DNA of 64,000 bases from an uncultured Clostridia bacterium (lineage in GTDB: Bacteria; Bacillota; Clostridia; Lachnospirales; Lachnospiraceae). Both the position numbers and the translations under genes were made by a program. Position 1 is the first letter of the stretch. The number at the start of each line of letters is the position of its first letter. The notes below the pieces were generated by a model. It saw nothing but the letters and a program-made list of their open reading frames with translations. It had not been told where the DNA came from and ran no database searches. Location: contig CANRWA010000004.1 in assembly GCA_947643415.1 (NCBI GenBank), positions 43,322 to 107,321 on the forward strand, written 5' to 3'. Of the stretch, positions 1-8,392 are shown piece by piece.

Positions 1-2
1 AT

Positions 3-326
3 GGAATTCCGGTAAACCGCGCCGCTTATAATGCGGTATGTGAAGAGAAGCTGGATGCCCAGAATGTAAAAGACAAGAGCAGTGTGGGTGGCACAACAAA
101 GGATGGAAAGGATTTTGGGTTTGAGTATGTAAATCTAACCAAAGAGGATGAGGACCGATTTACGAAGATCGTTGAAAGCCTTACAAGGCCTGCCATGACA
201 AACCGTGTTATACAGGAAATGGTTTTGGAGCAGGGGGAAAAATATCTTCTTGGGGAACAAGAGCTTGAGAGCGCTGTGGATGCGATACAGAAGAAAGTGA
301 ATCTGTATCTGGCGGAGAGAATGTGA
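3..326 (+). CDS. Sugar ABC transporter solute-binding protein, C-terminal part (5' end outside window)
   Basis: The reading frame is open from the first bases of the window, so this is the tail of a longer gene. It begins with residues GIPVNRAAYN, a pattern typical of the C-terminal lobe of family 1 extracellular sugar-binding proteins, and ends in a helical, charged stretch (DAIQKKVNLYLAERM) usual for the last helix of that family. Two binding-protein-dependent permeases follow directly, which supports the assignment. It would be the lipid-anchored receptor delivering a sugar or oligosaccharide to the permeases. The N-terminus, lipobox and substrate pocket lie outside the window, so the substrate cannot be judged. 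Confidence 0.75.
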   Translation, partial: GIPVNRAAYNAVCEEKLDAQNVKDKSSVGGTTKDGKDFGFEYVNLTKEDEDRFTKIVESLTRPAMTNRVIQEMVLEQGEKYLLGEQELESAVDAIQKKVNLYLAERM

Positions 327-354
327 TGGACATGGACAGTTCAGGAGGATATTT

Positions 355-1200
355 ATGGCAAAGAAAAAGGTGGCTGCCTGGACGTTTATACTGCCAGGAC
401 TGGCAGGGGTATCAGTCTTTTACCTGATCCCCTTCGGAGATGTGGTGCGGCGTTCCTTCTGGCGCGCAGCGGGAAATGGTTTTGCCGGGCTTGACAATTA
501 CCGGCAGGTATTCGAAAATCAGGCTTTCCGTCTGGCAGCAGGCAATACAGCACGGTTTGTTCTGGTGTGCCTGCCGCTCCTGCTGGTGCTTTCACTGGGA
601 CTTGCGGTATTGCTTCAGAAGCTGGGGGCAGCCGGAGGGCTGCTGAAAAGTGCTTATCTTGTCCCACTGGCAATCCCGGCGGCAAGTGTGGTGCTGCTCT
701 GGCACATTGTATTTGACCAGGCAGGTGTTTTAAACAGTATACTCTCTGGCTTTCACCTGGATGGGAAGGACTGGATGGATTCTGATGCATCCTTTTGGGT
801 GTTGGTATTTAGTTATATATGGAAAAACCTTGGATATGATGTAATCTTGTGGCTGGCGGGACTTCTTGGTATTCCAGGGAGTGTTTATGAGGCGGCAAAG
901 GTAGATGGGGCAGGGGAGTGGAAATGTTTTCTCCATATTACGCTGCCGAATATCCGTCCGGTTGCATTTACCGTCATAATCCTGTCCTTCCTGAATTCTT
1001 TTAAGGTGTTCCGGGAGGCATATCTGGTGGCAGGCAACTATCCACAGAGAAAGATCTATCTGCTGCAGCATGTCTTTAACAACTGGTTCGCAGATCTGTC
1101 CGTGGATAAGATGGCGGCAGGCTCAGTGCTCCTGTGTATGGTGATCACAGTATTTGTACTGCTTCTGCAGCGTAGCTGGGGGGGATTGGATGAAAAATAA
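355..1200 (+). CDS. ABC sugar transporter permease, MalF/UgpA-like
   Basis: A 281-residue polytopic membrane protein with about six hydrophobic segments. The cytoplasmic EAA loop that contacts the ATPase is clear near residue 177 (YEAAKVDGAGEWKCF). ATG start with AGGAGG seven bases upstream. It lies 28 bp after the binding-protein gene and overlaps the second permease by 11 bp, the usual order of a carbohydrate importer operon. No ATPase gene is seen here; many Firmicute sugar importers borrow a shared MsiK-type ATPase. The sugar is unknown. Confidence 0.88.
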   Translation: MAKKKVAAWTFILPGLAGVSVFYLIPFGDVVRRSFWRAAGNGFAGLDNYRQVFENQAFRLAAGNTARFVLVCLPLLLVLSLGLAVLLQKLGAAGGLLKSAYLVPLAIPAASVVLLWHIVFDQAGVLNSILSGFHLDGKDWMDSDASFWVLVFSYIWKNLGYDVILWLAGLLGIPGSVYEAAKVDGAGEWKCFLHITLPNIRPVAFTVIILSFLNSFKVFREAYLVAGNYPQRKIYLLQHVFNNWFADLSVDKMAAGSVLLCMVITVFVLLLQRSWGGLDEK

Positions 1201-2050
1201 ATGGAAGAAGGTGATCTGCTTTCTGCCACTGGCAGTATTTGCCCTTCTGGAAGTGAGCCCGCTTTTATTTTTGCTGGCAGGCACTTTTATGGGAGATCAG
1301 GAGATCATGGAGCAGATCGCCCCGGTATTGGGACAGGCAGAGGGATATGCCTCCTGGCGCCTGATCCCGCAATATCCCACAGGAAAAAATATTGCAGGAC
1401 TATTGTTTAATTCCCCGGAATTCTTTCAAATGTTCTGGAATTCGGTTAAGATCACAGTCGGAATCCTGGCAGGACAGCTTGTCTTTGGGATGCCGGCAGC
1501 ATGGGGGCTGGCAAGGTATTCCTTTCGTGGCAAAAAGATCATATACATGCTTTATATCATTATGATGATGATGCCATTCCAGGTAACGATGCTGTCAGAA
1601 TATCTGGTACTTGACCAGTTAAATCTGCTGGACACCAGTGCTGCGGTGATACTTCCGGGAATGTTTTCTACCTTTTCGGTATTTATCATGTATCGGTTTT
1701 TCTGTGGGATCCCGGAAAGCGTTTCAGAGGCAGCACGGATCGATGGAGCAGGGGAATGGCAGATATTCTTACGGATCGGGATTCCACTGGGAGCATCTGG
1801 TATCATTTCAGCAATGGTGCTTTCTTTTCTGGAGTGCTGGAGTATGATCGAGCAGTCTATGACATTTCTGGAGACAAAAAGCCTCTGGCCGTTTTCCATG
1901 TTTATGCCAGAGATAAACAGCAGCAATGCAGGCCTGTCTCTTTGTGCATCTTTTGTGGCGCTGTTACCCGCATTATTTGTGTTTATGTCAGGGCAGGATT
2001 ATCTGGAACAGGGAATTGCCTATTCGGCAGGCGGGACAGATTCTGGCTGA
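1190..2050 (+). CDS. ABC sugar transporter permease, MalG/UgpE-like
   Basis: A 286-residue inner-membrane permease with the EAA loop near residue 179 (SEAARIDGAGEWQIF). I place the start at the ATG at 1190 (MKNKWKK), preceded by a G-rich ribosome site, rather than the in-frame TTG upstream. The 11-bp overlap with the first permease implies translational coupling. It should form the heterodimeric membrane channel with the preceding protein. Confidence 0.87.
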   Translation: MKNKWKKVICFLPLAVFALLEVSPLLFLLAGTFMGDQEIMEQIAPVLGQAEGYASWRLIPQYPTGKNIAGLLFNSPEFFQMFWNSVKITVGILAGQLVFGMPAAWGLARYSFRGKKIIYMLYIIMMMMPFQVTMLSEYLVLDQLNLLDTSAAVILPGMFSTFSVFIMYRFFCGIPESVSEAARIDGAGEWQIFLRIGIPLGASGIISAMVLSFLECWSMIEQSMTFLETKSLWPFSMFMPEINSSNAGLSLCASFVALLPALFVFMSGQDYLEQGIAYSAGGTDSG

Positions 2051-2097
2051 TGCCTGTGCATCACCATATTTTGTAATGATGGGAAGGAGGTTCATAG

Positions 2098-3399
2098 ATG
2101 AAACAGATACGGAAAATCATGGAGAAGGGGAAGCACTCATTCTGGCTGAAAGGTTTTATCTGGCTGTTCTGCATAATGTTTCTTTTTACAGTTATTTCTA
2201 AGGTCACGGATTCCTTTTCAGTGGCAAAGGTAACAGTCACCAGCCCATCTGCCAGAAAGCTTCAATATACGGTAACGGCGGAAGGGCAGATCGAGAAAAA
2301 CAGGGAGCTCTCTGTACTGACCCAGCCAGAGCTTCTGGTGAAATCAGTGCTGGTCAGTGAGGGACAGCGCGTGGAAAAGGGAGATGTGCTGGCGAAACTG
2401 GATCTGGATCAATTAGGGGAACGAATCCAGAGCATCAATGGGGAGAAAAAGGCATTGGAGCTTCAGAACCAGGCAATAGAGACAAACAGGAACAGGGCGG
2501 AGCAGAGGAGAAGAAAAGCGTTGTCACAGGCGAAGGAAGATTACAGTCGGCTCAGGAAAGAAAACAAGGCTGCCCTGGCGAATGCCAGAAAGAGTCTGTC
2601 AAAGGCAAAAAAGAAACAAGATGTGGCAGAGCAGAAAAAAGCATTGGAGGAGCTTCAGGCAGCGGCGGCAAAAGAGGAAAAGGAGGCAAAGAGGGCCATC
2701 GAAGAAGCCAGAGCGGAACCAGAGGCGGATAATAGTGTAGAGGTGAATAATATTTCCATCCGGTCCCTGCAGGGGCAGGTTGATAAACTGCTGGAAATAA
2801 AGAGGCAAAAAGGGCAGATCCTGGCTCCGGAGACAGGCGTTATAACCGGGGTTCTGGTAAATGTAGGACAGCGTACACAGGATTCGGGGGTTTTTACTAT
2901 GACAGATGACAGTGCAGGGCTTAAGTTTGCAGGGCAGATCTCTGTTCCAGATGCAAAATATGTTTCTGTGGGAGATGGGATCGTGCTGGAGTCAGCAGAC
3001 CAGAAACAGGAGGACATATCTGTTACCTCACTGGAGATGGATGCAAGCAAAGAGTTTATGAATATTACAGCACTGCTTCCGGCGGGTACATTTTCACTGG
3101 GAGAGACAGTCACTATGACAGCCACGCAGGAATCCGAGAATTATCCCTGTACAGTTCCGGTGACATCGCTGCGGCAGGAATCTGGCAGAAGCTTTATCCT
3201 TATGGTACAGTCAGAGGATACTGTGCTGGGTGAACAGGAGGTGGCAAGACAGGTGGAGGTGACTGTACTGGAAAAGAATGACTCCTATGCTGCGCTGAAG
3301 ACAGGAACCCTGGATGAGGAGAGCCAGGTTATCACAGAAAGTGACAAATTTGTGCAGACAGGGGAACGGGTGCGAAGCTCAACGACGCCGTTGAGCTAG
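2098..3399 (+). CDS. Membrane-fusion / efflux adaptor protein (HlyD/MacA-like)
   Basis: 433 residues. One N-terminal membrane anchor (about residues 17-36) is followed by the two halves of a biotinyl-lipoyl-like fold: VSEGQRVEKGDVLAKLDL near 80-97 and APETGVITGVLVNVGQRT near 242-260. Between them lies a long Lys/Glu/Ala-rich coiled-coil hairpin (about 110-210), then beta-barrel-like sequence. This is the adaptor of an efflux or secretion complex. Start ATG with AAGGAGG. The next gene encodes a MacB-like periplasmic-core protein, so the pair resembles a MacAB-type unit, though no ATPase is present. Confidence 0.8.
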   Translation: MKQIRKIMEKGKHSFWLKGFIWLFCIMFLFTVISKVTDSFSVAKVTVTSPSARKLQYTVTAEGQIEKNRELSVLTQPELLVKSVLVSEGQRVEKGDVLAKLDLDQLGERIQSINGEKKALELQNQAIETNRNRAEQRRRKALSQAKEDYSRLRKENKAALANARKSLSKAKKKQDVAEQKKALEELQAAAAKEEKEAKRAIEEARAEPEADNSVEVNNISIRSLQGQVDKLLEIKRQKGQILAPETGVITGVLVNVGQRTQDSGVFTMTDDSAGLKFAGQISVPDAKYVSVGDGIVLESADQKQEDISVTSLEMDASKEFMNITALLPAGTFSLGETVTMTATQESENYPCTVPVTSLRQESGRSFILMVQSEDTVLGEQEVARQVEVTVLEKNDSYAALKTGTLDEESQVITESDKFVQTGERVRSSTTPLS

Positions 3400-3420
3400 T
3401 ATGAAGGAAGAGGGAGACAG

Positions 3421-4308
3421 TTGAGAGATAAGAGAATAAGAAAAGCAATTGTGGCGGCAGCTGGCGTGCTGCTCATCGCCGTTCTGCTGGCAGTGGGGAG
3501 ATATCAGGACAGAAAGGGAAGCATTTACCTGAAAAACCTTACATTGCAGTCAGAGGAAGAAGGCTTTGATACCGTATGGCTGAAAGAGGCACTTCGGCAG
3601 ATGCCGGAACAGGAAGGCGATAAGGAGAACAGGGATACAAATACACGAAAATATTCCTTCGCAGCATGGACACAGCGAAGGCAGGAATCGGTCCGTCCCG
3701 AATCCGGTGGCAGGGAATGCCCGGCAGATATCATTGCGGTGTATGGGGCATCCGGTTGTGTATTCCCTGTCGGAAAAAGTATACCGGCCAGTGATCCGGC
3801 TGGATGCATCCTTGGTAAGAAACTCTCAGAAGAATTATTTGGCAGCAGCCATGCCGAGGGGCAAAAACTGGTCTGGCAGGATTGTGAGTGGACGGTTCGG
3901 GGGATCGTGGAGGAACCATCAGAATTGTGCCTCCTGCAGGCAGGAGGCCTGGCAGACCAGCTTGTCTTTGACCGGATCAGCCTGGTCATGAAAGCCGGGG
4001 AGGACCGACGGCGGGTGGGGGAGGAATTCATCCTTCGGCAAGGTCTCAGCGCCCATACCCTCCGCTTTGACCATCTGTATGGGCTGAGCTGGCTGAAGGA
4101 GATGATACCTTCTGATTGGTCGGACTTTGATGGCTGGAAACAGAATCTGGAAGGGCATGGTGAGGCAGTAAAGCTGGCAAAGGCAACAGAAAGGACTGTT
4201 ATCGAGGAAACGGGATTGGAACATCAGAGGAGGGGGATGATATGTATTGTAGCGGGAATTGTACTTAGTATAATAGGGCTGGGGGTGATAGGACGGCATT
4301 GGAGATAA
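3421..4308 (+). CDS. MacB-like periplasmic-core domain protein (short ABC permease-like)
   Basis: 295 residues from a TTG start with a good ribosome site. It has an N-terminal membrane segment (about 9-27), a soluble region with the MacB-PCD-like stretch GKKLSEELFGSSHAEGQ followed by a WTVRGIVEEPSE-type strand (about 135-175), and one C-terminal membrane segment (about 270-290). A normal MacB/FtsX permease has three C-terminal helices after the core, so this is a reduced version. It follows the adaptor gene by 21 bp and the operon ends just after it. Function is inferred from the domain only. Confidence 0.5.
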   Translation: MRDKRIRKAIVAAAGVLLIAVLLAVGRYQDRKGSIYLKNLTLQSEEEGFDTVWLKEALRQMPEQEGDKENRDTNTRKYSFAAWTQRRQESVRPESGGRECPADIIAVYGASGCVFPVGKSIPASDPAGCILGKKLSEELFGSSHAEGQKLVWQDCEWTVRGIVEEPSELCLLQAGGLADQLVFDRISLVMKAGEDRRRVGEEFILRQGLSAHTLRFDHLYGLSWLKEMIPSDWSDFDGWKQNLEGHGEAVKLAKATERTVIEETGLEHQRRGMICIVAGIVLSIIGLGVIGRHWR

Positions 4309-4326
4309 TTAGACATTTATAGACAA

Positions 4327-4373
4327 AAAAATCCGTGTAAAATAATGTTATCGGTTATTTTACACGGATTTTT
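4327..4373. terminator. Rho-independent terminator, probably bidirectional
   Basis: Perfect 19-bp inverted repeat: arms 4327-4345 and 4355-4373 around a 9-base loop, with an A-run on the left and a T-run on the right. It sits 18 bp after the MacB-like gene and closes the leftmost operon. Confidence 0.92.
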
Positions 4374-4423
4374 GATTGATAATAATACAAATGCCAGGTA
4401 GTATATAAAGCCCAATCATATCC

Positions 4424-4451
4424 TTGAATATAATATATCCATACATAATAT
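4424..4451 (+). promoter_or_regulatory. Candidate promoter of the first XRE/kinase operon
   Basis: TTGAAT at 4424 and TAATAT at 4446 with a 16-bp spacer. The same block, including the following GAAAAATAGTTGATATGATATA, recurs at 6988-7036 before the second kinase copy, which argues that it is functional. Confidence 0.5.
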
Positions 4452-4497
4452 GAAAAATAGTTGATATGATATAGAAAAAAACAAGAGGTGTCAATAA

Positions 4498-4857
4498 ATG
4501 GGCAAAGGTGCTAAAAATAGCAAAAATCCGTCAAATGTATTAGCTGGCAGGAATCTTCGGTATTTTATTGAATCAATCGGTATGTCCAGGGATGAGCTTG
4601 CCGAATTACTTGGGATTGAGAGAGATGCTGTCAACAAGATCCTGAATGGCACCAATGCCATCTCTGGTCCTTATAATGAGATCCTGCTGAACGAATTGAA
4701 CTGTGACCTGAATTTTATATATGGCGGCGTTGCCCGAAGTGACAGGCTGATCAATGAGATTGGAATGCTGGAGAAAAAGGGTTCCAGAAAGCAGTTGAAG
4801 CATTCGGCAATCCGTATGATCCAGTATCTGGTGGATATTCTGGATTCTATGGAATAG
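4498..4857 (+). CDS. XRE-family helix-turn-helix regulator
   Basis: 119 residues. An HTH_3-type DNA-binding domain spans about residues 17-75 (MSRDELAELLGIERDAVNKIL reads as the turn and recognition helix). The tail is helical and may dimerise. ATG with AAGAGG upstream. It is followed 20 bp later by the first AgrC-like kinase. The last codons of this gene reappear, detached, before the second kinase copy (7037-7066), so an ancestral duplication included this gene. Target unknown. Confidence 0.82.
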   Translation: MGKGAKNSKNPSNVLAGRNLRYFIESIGMSRDELAELLGIERDAVNKILNGTNAISGPYNEILLNELNCDLNFIYGGVARSDRLINEIGMLEKKGSRKQLKHSAIRMIQYLVDILDSME

Positions 4858-4877
4858 GTAATGGGAGGGATCGGGTT

Positions 4878-6155
4878 ATGCTCCTGCTTGTGGGCGGATT
4901 TTTTGACATTCTTTTTATCTTTCTGGCGGTCAATTATATCTGTGCTGAAAGGTATCGGTTCCGTCTTTATGATCTGGTGTTTTTTGTGGTTATCTTGATT
5001 ATTCCTGAACTTATAAATTCCGGCTTAATAGAAAATCCCTATATGATCCTGGGCTATGTGCTGCTTGGAATCTATGTGAAAGTGAAATTCCATCTGGGAT
5101 TGTGGGAATTTATTGTGGACTTTACGATTCTTTTTGCCTATATGGTGGCCACCCAGTTATTTTTCTCGGTCCCCATATATTTTCTGAATGATCCGGATCT
5201 GGTGGAGATTATGGCACCGGTCGTAAATATCTGTTCCTGTCTTATTACAGTTTATATGGGAAGGAAGCATCTCTTGTGGAAGCTATCGGGTTTTATGAAC
5301 CGGAATGGCTGGGTGACAAGAGGCATCCTGATCTGTTGTGGCATGGGAATATTTTACCTGGTCGTGGTGGTCAAATTTACCTATTCTCTCCGCATCATGG
5401 ACCACATTATTTTTGGAGCATGGACAGTACTGATCTGTTTCCTGGCAGTGATGTGGCAGAAGAGCAGGAATGAGGTTGAGGCAAAGGACCGGGAGATGGA
5501 GCTGCAGAAGACATATGAAGATGTCTATCAGAATCTGGTACAGTCCATCCGAAGAAGGCAGCATGAATTTGATAACCATATTATGGCATTGTGCGGGATA
5601 TACAAAACAGTAGATACAATAGAAGAACTGATCCAACAGCAGAGCCTGTACTGCGAAGATATTGCCAGAGACAACCATTATAATAAATTATTGTCTGCCA
5701 GTTCCCCTGTATTTATTGGTTTTCTCTATTCGAAATTTACCTTGGCAGAAGAAAAGGGATGCGAGGTAGATTACAGCGTCAATATAGCGGAAAGTGACAG
5801 TCCGGTCATTCCCGAATACTATATTGTGGAGATCTTAGGGATTCTTCTGGACAATGCACTGGAAGCATTGGAAGAAGCAGATTCCAGGAAAATTTATGTA
5901 GAGGTGCTGGGAACAGGGGAGGATCTGAGGATTACAGTAAAGAATATATCCAGTTACATCCCCCAGTCACAGATAGCGAATTTTACGAGACATGGCTTTA
6001 GCACCAAAGGAAAAGGACGGGGAATCGGCTTGTACTCCCTCAGGGTGATCGTAGACAAATTTGGAGGTAAGCTGGCGATATATAATGAGAAAAGAGGGGA
6101 AGAGAACTGGCTCGTGTTTAATATCGAGATAACGGACAAGGCAGCATCCAAGTGA
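4878..6155 (+). CDS. AgrC-like GHKL sensor histidine kinase, copy 1
   Basis: 425 residues. About six hydrophobic segments fill residues 1-195, as in peptide-sensing AgrC kinases. A coiled linker leads to the phospho-acceptor region RRRQHEFDNH with His229. The N box (DNALEALEEA) begins near 324 and the G box (KGKGRGIGLYS) near 378, so the ATPase domain is complete. ATG with GGAGG nine bases upstream. It is nearly identical to 7090-8367. No response regulator follows directly; the LytTR regulator at 8677 is the likely partner. Ligand inferred to be the peptide from 8393-8521. Confidence 0.88.
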   Translation: MLLLVGGFFDILFIFLAVNYICAERYRFRLYDLVFFVVILIIPELINSGLIENPYMILGYVLLGIYVKVKFHLGLWEFIVDFTILFAYMVATQLFFSVPIYFLNDPDLVEIMAPVVNICSCLITVYMGRKHLLWKLSGFMNRNGWVTRGILICCGMGIFYLVVVVKFTYSLRIMDHIIFGAWTVLICFLAVMWQKSRNEVEAKDREMELQKTYEDVYQNLVQSIRRRQHEFDNHIMALCGIYKTVDTIEELIQQQSLYCEDIARDNHYNKLLSASSPVFIGFLYSKFTLAEEKGCEVDYSVNIAESDSPVIPEYYIVEILGILLDNALEALEEADSRKIYVEVLGTGEDLRITVKNISSYIPQSQIANFTRHGFSTKGKGRGIGLYSLRVIVDKFGGKLAIYNEKRGEENWLVFNIEITDKAASK

Positions 6156-6162
6156 AATCAGA
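4896..6162 (+). repeat. Long direct repeat, copy A (kinase)
   Basis: About 1.27 kb almost identical to 7108-8374, offset exactly 2,212 bp. Differences I saw are few and cluster at the 3' end (for example Phe to Leu near the C-terminus, and the stop TGA versus TAA). Sequence outside the block diverges sharply, including the first ten codons. Confidence 0.9.
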
Positions 6163-6180
6163 TAAGTTTTTTGTGATTTC

Positions 6181-6411
6181 TCATGCGGCTGTAGTATAAT
6201 CTAAAATGAAAATTTTACTTGCGATTTTTTCAATACTATCTAAAATATCATCAATTTTTTCAGAGACGGAGGAGACTAAGAATTCTTCGCCACATTGCGT
6301 GCACTTTAAACATGGAACATTTTCGATGATTACATAGCAATTATTTAATTGTGCGAAATATGTTGTAACGGCCTCCTGCATTTCGCCATATTTACAACTC
6401 ATACATACCAT
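6181..6411 (-). CDS. YgiT-type zinc-finger protein (MqsA-like antitoxin)
   Basis: 76 residues with two CxxC pairs (CMSCK near residue 3, CLKCTQCGEE near 34-41), the zinc-binding pattern of the YgiT/MqsA N-terminal domain; a full MqsA would also have an HTH domain, which is absent here. It starts two bases after the stop of the DUF4258 gene, so the two are co-transcribed. Toxin-antitoxin pairing of DUF4258 and YgiT-type proteins is common; neutralisation by this protein is inferred. Confidence 0.75.
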   Translation of the reverse strand: MVCMSCKYGEMQEAVTTYFAQLNNCYVIIENVPCLKCTQCGEEFLVSSVSEKIDDILDSIEKIASKIFILDYTTAA

Positions 6412-6413
6412 AT

Positions 6414-6728
6414 TTATCGCTCCTTTCTAGTCTTAAAATCATTCTCAAATTTGTCATTGTCAGGAAAATATGCTGTAATTATTCGTGATATAGTGCCTTC
6501 ATCACTAGCTACAACATGTAATATTTTATTGTTGATTGTATATCCAAATATCAGACAACTTGGAAATGGGAAATCATCGGGATATTGTTCTATAATTTCA
6601 CCAGTCGCAATACAATTTTTAATATCTTTTTGTTTTATGCCTCTTTGCCTCAATCGCTCCTGTGCGTGAATACTAATAATAACCCTATCTTGTTTATAGT
6701 ATTCTTGCAATTTTTCGATTTTAATCAA
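6414..6728 (-). CDS. DUF4258 protein, probable toxin of a toxin-antitoxin pair
   Basis: 104 residues. ISIHAQERLRQRGIKQKDI at about 18-37 and the later ILHVVASDE strand are typical of DUF4258, a small RelE/MqsR-like fold often paired with a YgiT-type antitoxin. TTG start with a GAGAG ribosome site. The pair is inserted, in opposite orientation, between the two kinase copies. Activity is inferred from family and pairing. Confidence 0.72.
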   Translation of the reverse strand: MIKIEKLQEYYKQDRVIISIHAQERLRQRGIKQKDIKNCIATGEIIEQYPDDFPFPSCLIFGYTINNKILHVVASDEGTISRIITAYFPDNDKFENDFKTRKER

Positions 6729-6773
6729 TAACTTTCTCTCTTTCTTTTTTACAAATATTCACCGCCCTTGTTG

Positions 6774-6790
6774 GATTGTGTGATACAATC
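6774..6790. promoter_or_regulatory. Inverted repeat, possible operator of the toxin-antitoxin operon
   Basis: GATTGT-GTGAT-ACAATC, six-base arms with a five-base centre, 46 bp before the toxin start. Palindromes here commonly serve autoregulation by antitoxins; this is position-based inference. Confidence 0.3.
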
Positions 6791-6987
6791 TTTAAAGGGA
6801 AAAGAAATAACCGCCAATTACCACAAATAGTTGACGGCTGTCCATTCGGGTAGTTACTCAATGTTTGAGGATAGACTTTTTTATGGTTTCCCTCTTTTGT
6901 AATTACAATATAACATATAATGTAATGTATATCAAGTGTCAGAATCTGCTCTTGAGGGAAAACCTCAGGAGAATCCCAATCAGATTT

Positions 6988-7015
6988 TTGAATATAATTT
7001 AGCTATATATAGTAT
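6988..7015 (+). promoter_or_regulatory. Candidate promoter of kinase copy 2
   Basis: TTGAAT at 6988, 16-bp spacer, TAGTAT at 7010. Homologous to 4424-4451, and followed by the same GAAAAATAGTTGATATGATATA stretch. Confidence 0.45.
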
Positions 7016-7036
7016 GAAAAATAGTTGATATGATAT

Positions 7037-7066
7037 ATGATGGATATTCTGGATTCCATGAAATAG
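7037..7066 (+). pseudogene. Remnant of a duplicated XRE gene (last codons only)
   Basis: ATGATGGATATTCTGGATTC and following bases give MMDILDSMK-stop, matching the VDILDSME end of the 4498-4857 regulator. In this copy the promoter block is joined directly to the 3' end of the gene, so almost the entire XRE body was deleted after duplication. Confidence 0.65.
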
Positions 7067-7089
7067 ATAATTGGAGGAATAAGAGTATT

Positions 7090-8367
7090 ATGTTCTTGCT
7101 TATAAGAGGATTTTTTGACATTCTTTTTATCTTTCTGGCGGTCAATTATATCTGTGCTGAAAGGTATCGGTTCCGTCTTTATGATCTGGTGTTTTTTGTG
7201 GTTATCTTGATTATTCCTGAACTTATAAATTCCGGCTTAATAGAAAATCCCTATATGATCCTGGGCTATGTGCTGCTTGGAATCTATGTGAAAGTGAAAT
7301 TCCATCTGGGATTGTGGGAATTTATTGTGGACTTTACGATTCTTTTTGCCTATATGGTGGCCACCCAGTTATTTTTCTCGGTCCCCATATATTTTCTGAA
7401 TGATCCGGATCTGGTGGAGATTATGGCACCGGTCGTAAATATCTGTTCCTGTCTTATTACAGTTTATATGGGAAGGAAGCATCTCTTGTGGAAGCTATCG
7501 GGTTTTATGAACCGGAATGGCTGGGTGACAAGAGGCATCCTGATCTGTTGTGGCATGGGAATATTTTACCTGGTCGTGGTGGTCAAATTTACCTATTCTC
7601 TCCGCATCATGGACCACATTATTTTTGGAGCATGGACAGTACTGATCTGTTTCCTGGCAGTGATGTGGCAGAAGAGCAGGAATGAGGTTGAGGCAAAGGA
7701 CCGGGAGATGGAGCTGCAGAAGACATATGAAGATGTCTATCAGAATCTGGTACAGTCCATCCGAAGAAGGCAGCATGAATTTGATAACCATATTATGGCA
7801 TTGTGCGGGATATACAAAACAGTAGATACAATAGAAGAACTGATCCAACAGCAGAGCCTGTACTGCGAAGATATTGCCAGAGACAACCATTATAATAAAT
7901 TATTGTCTGCCAGTTCCCCTGTATTTATTGGTTTTCTCTATTCGAAATTTACCTTGGCAGAAGAAAAGGGATGCGAGGTAGATTACAGCGTCAATATAGC
8001 GGAAAGTGACAGTCCGGTCATTCCCGAATACTATATTGTGGAGATCTTAGGGATTCTTCTGGACAATGCACTGGAAGCATTGGAAGAAGCAGATTCCAGG
8101 AAAATTTATGTAGAGGTGCTGGGAACAGGGGAGGATCTGAGGATTACAGTAAAGAATATATCCAGTTACATCCCCCAGTCACAGATAGCGAATTTTACGA
8201 GACATGGCTTTAGCACCAAAGGAAAAGGACGGGGAATCGGCTTGTATTCCCTCAGGGTGATCGTAGACAAATTTGGTGGTAAGCTGGCGATATATAATGA
8301 GAAAAGAGGGGAAGAGAACTGGCTCGTGCTTAATATCGAGATAACGGACAAGGCAGCGTCCAAGTAA
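7090..8367 (+). CDS. AgrC-like GHKL sensor histidine kinase, copy 2
   Basis: 425 residues from the ATG at 7090, aligned with the start of copy 1; a longer frame from 7030 is open but its first 20 codons have no counterpart. Membrane region, phospho-acceptor His229, N box and G box are the same as copy 1. Visible protein differences are in the first residues (MFLLIRG versus MLLLVGG) and one Phe-to-Leu near the C-terminus. It lies next to the AgrD-like peptide gene and the LytTR regulator, so this copy is more likely the working sensor. GGAGG stands 12 bases before the ATG, a little far. Confidence 0.86.
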   Translation: MFLLIRGFFDILFIFLAVNYICAERYRFRLYDLVFFVVILIIPELINSGLIENPYMILGYVLLGIYVKVKFHLGLWEFIVDFTILFAYMVATQLFFSVPIYFLNDPDLVEIMAPVVNICSCLITVYMGRKHLLWKLSGFMNRNGWVTRGILICCGMGIFYLVVVVKFTYSLRIMDHIIFGAWTVLICFLAVMWQKSRNEVEAKDREMELQKTYEDVYQNLVQSIRRRQHEFDNHIMALCGIYKTVDTIEELIQQQSLYCEDIARDNHYNKLLSASSPVFIGFLYSKFTLAEEKGCEVDYSVNIAESDSPVIPEYYIVEILGILLDNALEALEEADSRKIYVEVLGTGEDLRITVKNISSYIPQSQIANFTRHGFSTKGKGRGIGLYSLRVIVDKFGGKLAIYNEKRGEENWLVLNIEITDKAASK

Positions 8368-8374
8368 AATCAGA
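7108..8374 (+). repeat. Long direct repeat, copy B (kinase)
   Basis: Near-identical partner of 4896-6162. The direct repeats flank 6163-7107, so recombination between them would delete the toxin-antitoxin pair and one kinase. Confidence 0.9.
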
Positions 8375-8382
8375 CGCTGCCT
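8351..8382. terminator. Hairpin at the end of kinase copy 2
   Basis: Perfect 10-bp arms AGGCAGCGTC (8351-8360) and GACGCTGCCT (8373-8382) around a 12-base loop that holds the kinase stop codon. No T-run follows, so it may be an attenuating or convergent-transcription hairpin rather than a classic terminator. Copy 1 lacks it. Confidence 0.4.
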
Positions 8383-8392
8383 ATGACAAGAA

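Larger units (their letters stand above)
6729..7029. other. Intergenic region between toxin-antitoxin pair and kinase copy 2
   Basis: No gene seen. It holds the likely upstream region of the toxin-antitoxin operon (with the inverted repeat at 6774-6790), a short imperfect inverted repeat near 6953-6970, and at its right end the promoter block shared with the first XRE gene. Confidence 0.5.

Noticed and set aside
386..1071. Minus-strand open frames opposite the permease gene
   Set aside because: They lie fully inside a well-supported permease and encode no recognisable motif; shadow frames.
2655..3125. Minus-strand 156-codon frame opposite the adaptor gene
   Set aside because: Ser/Thr/Pro-rich low-complexity translation of a coiled-coil gene in antisense; no ribosome site.
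3525..4031. Minus-strand 168-codon frame
   Set aside because: Opposite the MacB-like gene; Ser/Pro-rich shadow with no family resemblance.
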